Assembly (NCBI GenBank): GCA_902810755.1
Contig: CADDYT010000146.1
Span: 1 to 16,325 of the forward strand
DNA: 16,325 bases
Source: Chloroflexota bacterium
GTDB lineage: Bacteria > Chloroflexota > Ktedonobacteria > Ktedonobacterales > Ktedonobacteraceae
Direction of reading: 5' to 3'
The notes below the pieces were generated by a model. That model ran no database searches and was not told the DNA's origin. It saw nothing but the letters and a program-made list of their open reading frames with translations. Below are positions 13,295 to 16,325 of the stretch, piece by piece. A program made the translations under genes and the position numbers. Position 1 is the stretch's first letter, and each line of letters opens with the position of its first letter.

Positions 13295-14122
13295 GTGGAT
13301 CAGAGTCGTATGCAGCGGCAGCATTTGCAACAGCAGAGTAAAATTCCGCCGCGCCAGTCGCGGGTAAGCGATGCGTATATGGGTCCTGGCGGCGATACGG
13401 ACGATGAGGATGATTTCGAGGACGATCTGTACGGGTTTGATGACGCCGAACCTGAACGCCTGCCTACCAGCGTGCGTCGCTACCATGTTCGTTCCGATGT
13501 GAAAGGCAATGCCGGGCGCGTATCCGGCGATGTGCAGACAACAGGCGTGTATCAGGGAATCGGGCGGGCCAGCAGCGTGCCGCGCCGCGCCACGCAGGTC
13601 GGCATTCCCACCGTTTCCACCGGCTCTACGCGCCGCCAGCGGGTCAACCCCGCAAAAGCCGGTGGCTTCGACAGCGAGCAGCCCGGGCGACCGCGTCGTT
13701 TTCACTGGCTGTTCTTTGTAGGCCTTGCCATGTTGACCATGCTGATTGGCTGGGTGCTTCTGACAACGGTGGCGAACTGGTGGCAGGTCACCCAGGATGA
13801 CTGGCATTACGGACGCCCGCGCACCTACCAGGTCGATCAGATGGTGGGCCACAATGATTCTCCATCCAATCCAAGCCATTTTATTGCCATTAACCTGCGC
13901 GGCCAGGTGGAGATCATTGAATTTCCTGGCGGTGACGCCACGAAGGTAAAAATATATATGGGGCCTCACTTAATCGGGCCGGGGCAGAACCTCGCGCCGG
14001 TGACACTCACCTTCCAGGATGTGAATGGCGACGGGAAGATTGATATGATTGTCAATGTGCAGGGCAGCCACTTTATCTTTCTCAATACCGGAACAGAATT
14101 TCGCCCCGCCCCTACCGGTTGA
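13295..14122 (+). CDS. Single-TM protein with acidic N-terminus and an EF-hand/FG-GAP-like calcium loop
   Basis: The protein has 275 residues from the GTG at 13295, chosen for the near-ideal AGGAGGTG (13282-13289) 5 bases upstream; the frame runs up to 13196 without a site. Residues 1-135 are polar and disordered, with an acidic patch (DTDDEDDFEDDLYGFDD, 34-50) and then a basic stretch before the membrane. The TM helix is at about 138-160 (FHWLFFVGLAMLTMLIGWVL), so the N-terminus is probably inside. The outer part (161-275) includes INLRGQVEIIEFPGGDATKV and ends with FQDVNGDGKIDMIVNVQG: the D242-x-N244-x-D246-G-x-x-D250 loop is typical of calcium sites in FG-GAP/VCBS repeats. The family is not named. 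Related genes in this type of organism probably encode surface or envelope proteins. The promoter carries a palindromic operator candidate, and the stop is followed by a 16-bp hairpin. Confidence 0.75.
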   Translation: MDQSRMQRQHLQQQSKIPPRQSRVSDAYMGPGGDTDDEDDFEDDLYGFDDAEPERLPTSVRRYHVRSDVKGNAGRVSGDVQTTGVYQGIGRASSVPRRATQVGIPTVSTGSTRRQRVNPAKAGGFDSEQPGRPRRFHWLFFVGLAMLTMLIGWVLLTTVANWWQVTQDDWHYGRPRTYQVDQMVGHNDSPSNPSHFIAINLRGQVEIIEFPGGDATKVKIYMGPHLIGPGQNLAPVTLTFQDVNGDGKIDMIVNVQGSHFIFLNTGTEFRPAPTG

Positions 14123-14175
14123 GGTTTTCATAGATGTGAACGTAAGAAGGTGTAAGCGCGGCGAGCCAGCGGAGC

Positions 14176-14212
14176 CGCTGGTAGGCCACCCGCAAGGGGT
14201 GGCCTACCAGCG
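14176..14212. repeat. 16-bp perfect hairpin of the GGCCACCC family between convergent genes
   Basis: The arms 14176-14191 and 14197-14212 are exact reverse complements around the loop GCAAG. The inner 8 bases of each arm are identical to the 3127-3147 unit, and the outer 8 bases (CGCTGGTA/TACCAGCG) are specific to this copy. It lies 54 bases after the stop of one gene and 27 bases before the stop of the opposing gene. Without a U-tract it is at best an atypical terminator for both. Confidence 0.9.
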
Positions 14213-14239
14213 CGATACTCTATTCTCAATCAGCATTTC

Positions 14240-14539
14240 TCAATCAGCATGAGAGAAATCATGGTCGGATGAGCCGATGGTGCCGCCTACATTGGCTGCA
14301 TTGCGCGGAGCGAGTGTGCTGCCGGGGGCCGAGGGGGTGCTGATGATATGCAGCATTGCCGGAGCGGAAGGTGGATGCACTCCCCCGGCTTGAAGCATTG
14401 CGCCTTCGTGCGTGTTCTGCTTTGCACGCTCTGGCCGGAAGGCAAGTACGCCAAAAAGAATCATCCAGATGAAAAGAAAGCCGAGCAGGGGCCAGATCAG
14501 GGCCAGCCCGGTTGCTGTCATTGGAACTGCTGCATCCAT
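14240..14539 (-). CDS. Small single-TM protein of unknown function
   Basis: The protein has 99 residues from the ATG at 14539, preceded at 9 bases by AGAGG; the upstream open frame to 14710 has no such site and lacks protein-like character. A strongly hydrophobic segment (about 10-34, ALIWPLLGFLFIWMILFGVL) is followed by FRPERAK, which by the positive-inside rule places the C-terminus in the cytoplasm. The remaining 60 residues are Pro/Ala/Ser/Gly-rich and probably unfolded, ending DHDFSHAD. The architecture recalls small envelope-associated or respiratory-complex accessory proteins, but no family is recognised. The gene is convergent with the 13295 gene across a hairpin and divergent from the AI-2E permease. 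Confidence 0.65.
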   Translation of the reverse strand: MDAAVPMTATGLALIWPLLGFLFIWMILFGVLAFRPERAKQNTHEGAMLQAGGVHPPSAPAMLHIISTPSAPGSTLAPRNAANVGGTIGSSDHDFSHAD

Positions 14540-14873
14540 ACGATATGTCCTCTTTCCGATTGTTCTTCTATTTAGAGTAACGGATAAGGTTGTGTTCTCA
14601 TCGTAATAGTAGACGAATGTCCTGCTATTGATTAACGCCTGTGCCAGATGGGGCGATGACATAAAGATAGACGTGGGACGCCTTACCCGGTGAAATATGT
14701 TTCCCCGCATCTTTCATTTACCATGACGTTACCCGATTACAAAAAGTTTCATCGCCGCTCGCGTTCTTTCTGGTAGAAATACGTACTTGTACTTTGGAAA
14801 GAAACCTGCCACAATATAATCTTGTATACTGGAAAGAGATGTGCTTCAACGAAAGAAAAACGAGGCGGACAGC
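14540..14873. other. Divergent intergenic region before the AI-2E permease gene
   Basis: No gene is supported in these 334 bases. The proximal part is AT-rich on both sides and must carry the promoters of the small membrane protein (-) and the permease (+). The plus-strand TATAAT at 14815-14820 is the only box I would name. No repeat-family hairpin is present. Confidence 0.65.
14815..14820 (+). promoter_or_regulatory. Candidate -10 box (TATAAT) of the AI-2E permease gene
   Basis: A perfect TATAAT lies 53 bases before the favoured ATG at 14874. TTTGGA 16 bases upstream is a poor -35. A second box TATACT lies at 14825-14830, so the start site may be ambiguous. Confidence 0.4.
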
Positions 14874-16175
14874 ATGGAACAAATCAACTGGCAACGGGTA
14901 CGCGATATTCTCATCTCGGTCATCTGTGTGGGCATCATTATCTGGGCCGTTTCGTCATTTCTGGGCGAGTTTCTACACGCGATTGTCTTGCTGCTGCTCG
15001 GCATGGGCGTCGCCTTTTTGATTACCCCGGCTGCCAACTACCTCTCAAAGTATATGCCGCGTTTGATCGCCACCGCGCTGGTCTATATTATTGTTCTCGT
15101 CGTGCTGGGCGGCATTGTCTATGCGCTTGCCTTCTCATTTATCAAGCAGGTAGAGGCGCTGTCGAATACTGTGCAAACGTACTTTATCAACCTGCCAGAC
15201 ACCTACAATTCGGTGGTGAAGTTTCTGCTGAAAGAGGGCATTCCGCAGACCAATATCGATGACGCGCTCAGCCAGATTCGCACCGAAGCCATTAATTTTG
15301 CGCAGGCGCTGGCGGCCAACGCGCTCAATATCCTCTTTTCGATCACGGATGCTATTCTTAATATTTTCCTGGTAGTGATGATTAGCTTCTATATGACAAT
15401 GGATGGGAAGCGCATTCGTGATAGCATCATCAGCCTGGTGCCGCAGCGGGCAATGCCCCATGTACTGCTCTTTGAGAACGCGCTTAACCGCGTTGTCGGC
15501 AACTACCTGCGCGGCCAGTTGGTACTGGCTGTGATTATTGGCCTGTTGTCCGGCATAGGTTGTTTGCTGCCGTTCATCGGCTTGAAGGATTACGCGCTGA
15601 TCATCGGCGCGCTGGCCTTCTTGTTTGAAACAATCCCGATGGTTGGCCCCACGCTGGCCTCTATCCCCGCCATTCTGATCTCGCTGCTCCTTCCAGACCC
15701 TTTCCCCCGCACCTTTTACGTCCTGGCCTATTTCATCTGTATCCAGATGATTGAGAACAATATCCTCGGCCCGCGCATCGTCGGCCATGCCGTTGGTCTG
15801 CACCCGGTCGCCTCCATCCTGGCTCTGATTATCGGTGCGCAACTATTCGGCGCTTTTGGCGCGCTGCTGGCGACGCCGCTGGTCGCGACCGCCTGGGTAG
15901 TGATTGCCAGTTTCTACCGCTCGCTGCGCGGCGAGACTGCCGAGCAAATCCTGGCACGCAGGCGCAAAGCCTGGACGCTCGGCACCCCGACCGGCAAACT
16001 CCTGCGCCTGCGCACCCGCCAGCGCCGTTACCGACCGCCCAAAATCTCTCCCGATCATAGCAATGACGATGACGGTGACAACAATGACACCGGCAAACAG
16101 CCCGACGATGATGCAGGAATAGCCGATGATACCAGGACGGAGATCACTCATCAGGAGATGCCACCTCGCCCGTAA
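14874..16175 (+). CDS. AI-2E / UPF0118 family transporter
   Basis: The protein has 433 residues from the ATG at 14874, chosen for GAGGCGG 8 bases upstream; a GTG at 14841 would add 11 charged residues. The layout is the family's standard one. There are three N-terminal TM helices (about 11-31, 35-55, 62-85), then a soluble stretch (95-140) with INLPDTYNSVVKFLLKEG. A C-terminal membrane block follows (about 150-355) with the family hallmarks FLFETIPMVGPTLASIPA and IENNILGPRIVGHAVGLHP. Members include E. coli TqsA and other permeases that export autoinducer-2 or act as Na+/H+ antiporters, so the substrate is open. The last 70 residues are unusual: a basic patch (RLRTRQRRYRPP) and then a very acidic tail rich in Asp/Asn, probably a disordered cytoplasmic extension. 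The gene seems to be a single transcription unit ending near a GGCCACCC-type repeat cluster. Confidence 0.9.
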   Translation: MEQINWQRVRDILISVICVGIIIWAVSSFLGEFLHAIVLLLLGMGVAFLITPAANYLSKYMPRLIATALVYIIVLVVLGGIVYALAFSFIKQVEALSNTVQTYFINLPDTYNSVVKFLLKEGIPQTNIDDALSQIRTEAINFAQALAANALNILFSITDAILNIFLVVMISFYMTMDGKRIRDSIISLVPQRAMPHVLLFENALNRVVGNYLRGQLVLAVIIGLLSGIGCLLPFIGLKDYALIIGALAFLFETIPMVGPTLASIPAILISLLLPDPFPRTFYVLAYFICIQMIENNILGPRIVGHAVGLHPVASILALIIGAQLFGAFGALLATPLVATAWVVIASFYRSLRGETAEQILARRRKAWTLGTPTGKLLRLRTRQRRYRPPKISPDHSNDDDGDNNDTGKQPDDDAGIADDTRTEITHQEMPPRP

Positions 16176-16204
16176 TCTCTATGGTAGATTAGCTGCCGCC
16201 GCAA

Positions 16205-16325
16205 GCGCGGTCCAGGCCAGCCCTTGCGGCTAGCCCTACTATACCCGATGTTCGTGCGACGGATGCATCGTCTAGAGGAGGGCCACCCCCAGAGGCGTTC
16301 ACTTCAGGCCGTGCGAAGGCCAGGC
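16205..16325. repeat. Start of a second composite repeat cluster (runs off the window)
   Basis: A hairpin at 16215-16235 (GGCCAGCC, loop CTTGC, GGCTAGCC) is followed by CTACTATA, exactly as the unit at 3127-3147 is. Its loop is the reverse complement of GCAAG, and a stem pair is changed on both sides. Positions 16280-16311 repeat 3205-3236 with 4 differences in 32. The cluster lies just after the permease stop. Its far end is not in the window. Confidence 0.8.

Noticed and set aside
14540..14710. 57-codon extension of the small membrane protein
   Set aside because: A clear AGAGG site precedes the internal ATG at 14539; the extension has no such signal and lies in the promoter region.

Overview
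The window (16,325 bp, moderately high GC) looks like a bacterial chromosome segment, most likely Chloroflexota of the Ktedonobacteria type. That placement is an inference. It rests on several membrane-linked Hanks-type kinase genes, a Bax1/DUF790-type nuclease, a secreted beta-propeller protein carrying 'FAEG...ERP' repeats, and intergenic palindromic repeats built on GGCCACCC/GGGTGGCC arms. There is no rRNA, tRNA, CRISPR array, transposase or phage gene.

Layout: (1) 2-175 is the Pro/Thr-rich C-terminus of a gene that starts outside the window. (2) 288-2969 (+) encodes a secreted seven-blade Vgb-like propeller followed by four C-terminal repeats. (3) 2970-3446 is a block of nested inverted and direct repeats between convergent genes. 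(4) 3447-5912 (-) is a Hanks-type kinase homologue whose catalytic loop reads HGN..T, so it is a predicted pseudokinase; it has one TM helix and an anti-sigma-K-like outer domain. (5) Divergent from it, 6266-8278 (+) is a DUF790/Bax1-like nuclease, coupled to 8282-10264 (+), an intact kinase with about eight TM helices, which overlaps by ATGA a truncated phosphotransferase gene (10261-10512). (6) A minus-strand HNH endonuclease gene (10468-10926) ends exactly where the phosphotransferase loses its family sequence. (7) 11127-11249 (+) is a 40-residue basic protein gene with a strong terminator. (8) 11309-11728 (-) is a coiled-coil protein built from 21-bp repeats, downstream of 11789-13063 (-), a metal-dependent amidohydrolase. 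(9) Divergent from that, 13295-14122 (+) is a single-TM protein ending in an EF-hand/FG-GAP-like calcium loop, with an 18-bp palindrome over its promoter. (10) 14240-14539 (-) is a small one-TM protein. (11) 14874-16175 (+) is an AI-2E/UPF0118 family permease. (12) 16176-16325 begins another repeat cluster of the same family as region 3.

The most interesting neighbourhood is 3447-10264. A pseudokinase and an intact multi-TM kinase flank a Bax1-like nuclease, but no XPB-type helicase gene (the usual Bax1 partner) is present. The repeat clusters all lie at gene 3' ends and never in divergent promoter regions. One copy appears to carry a compensatory change in its stem.
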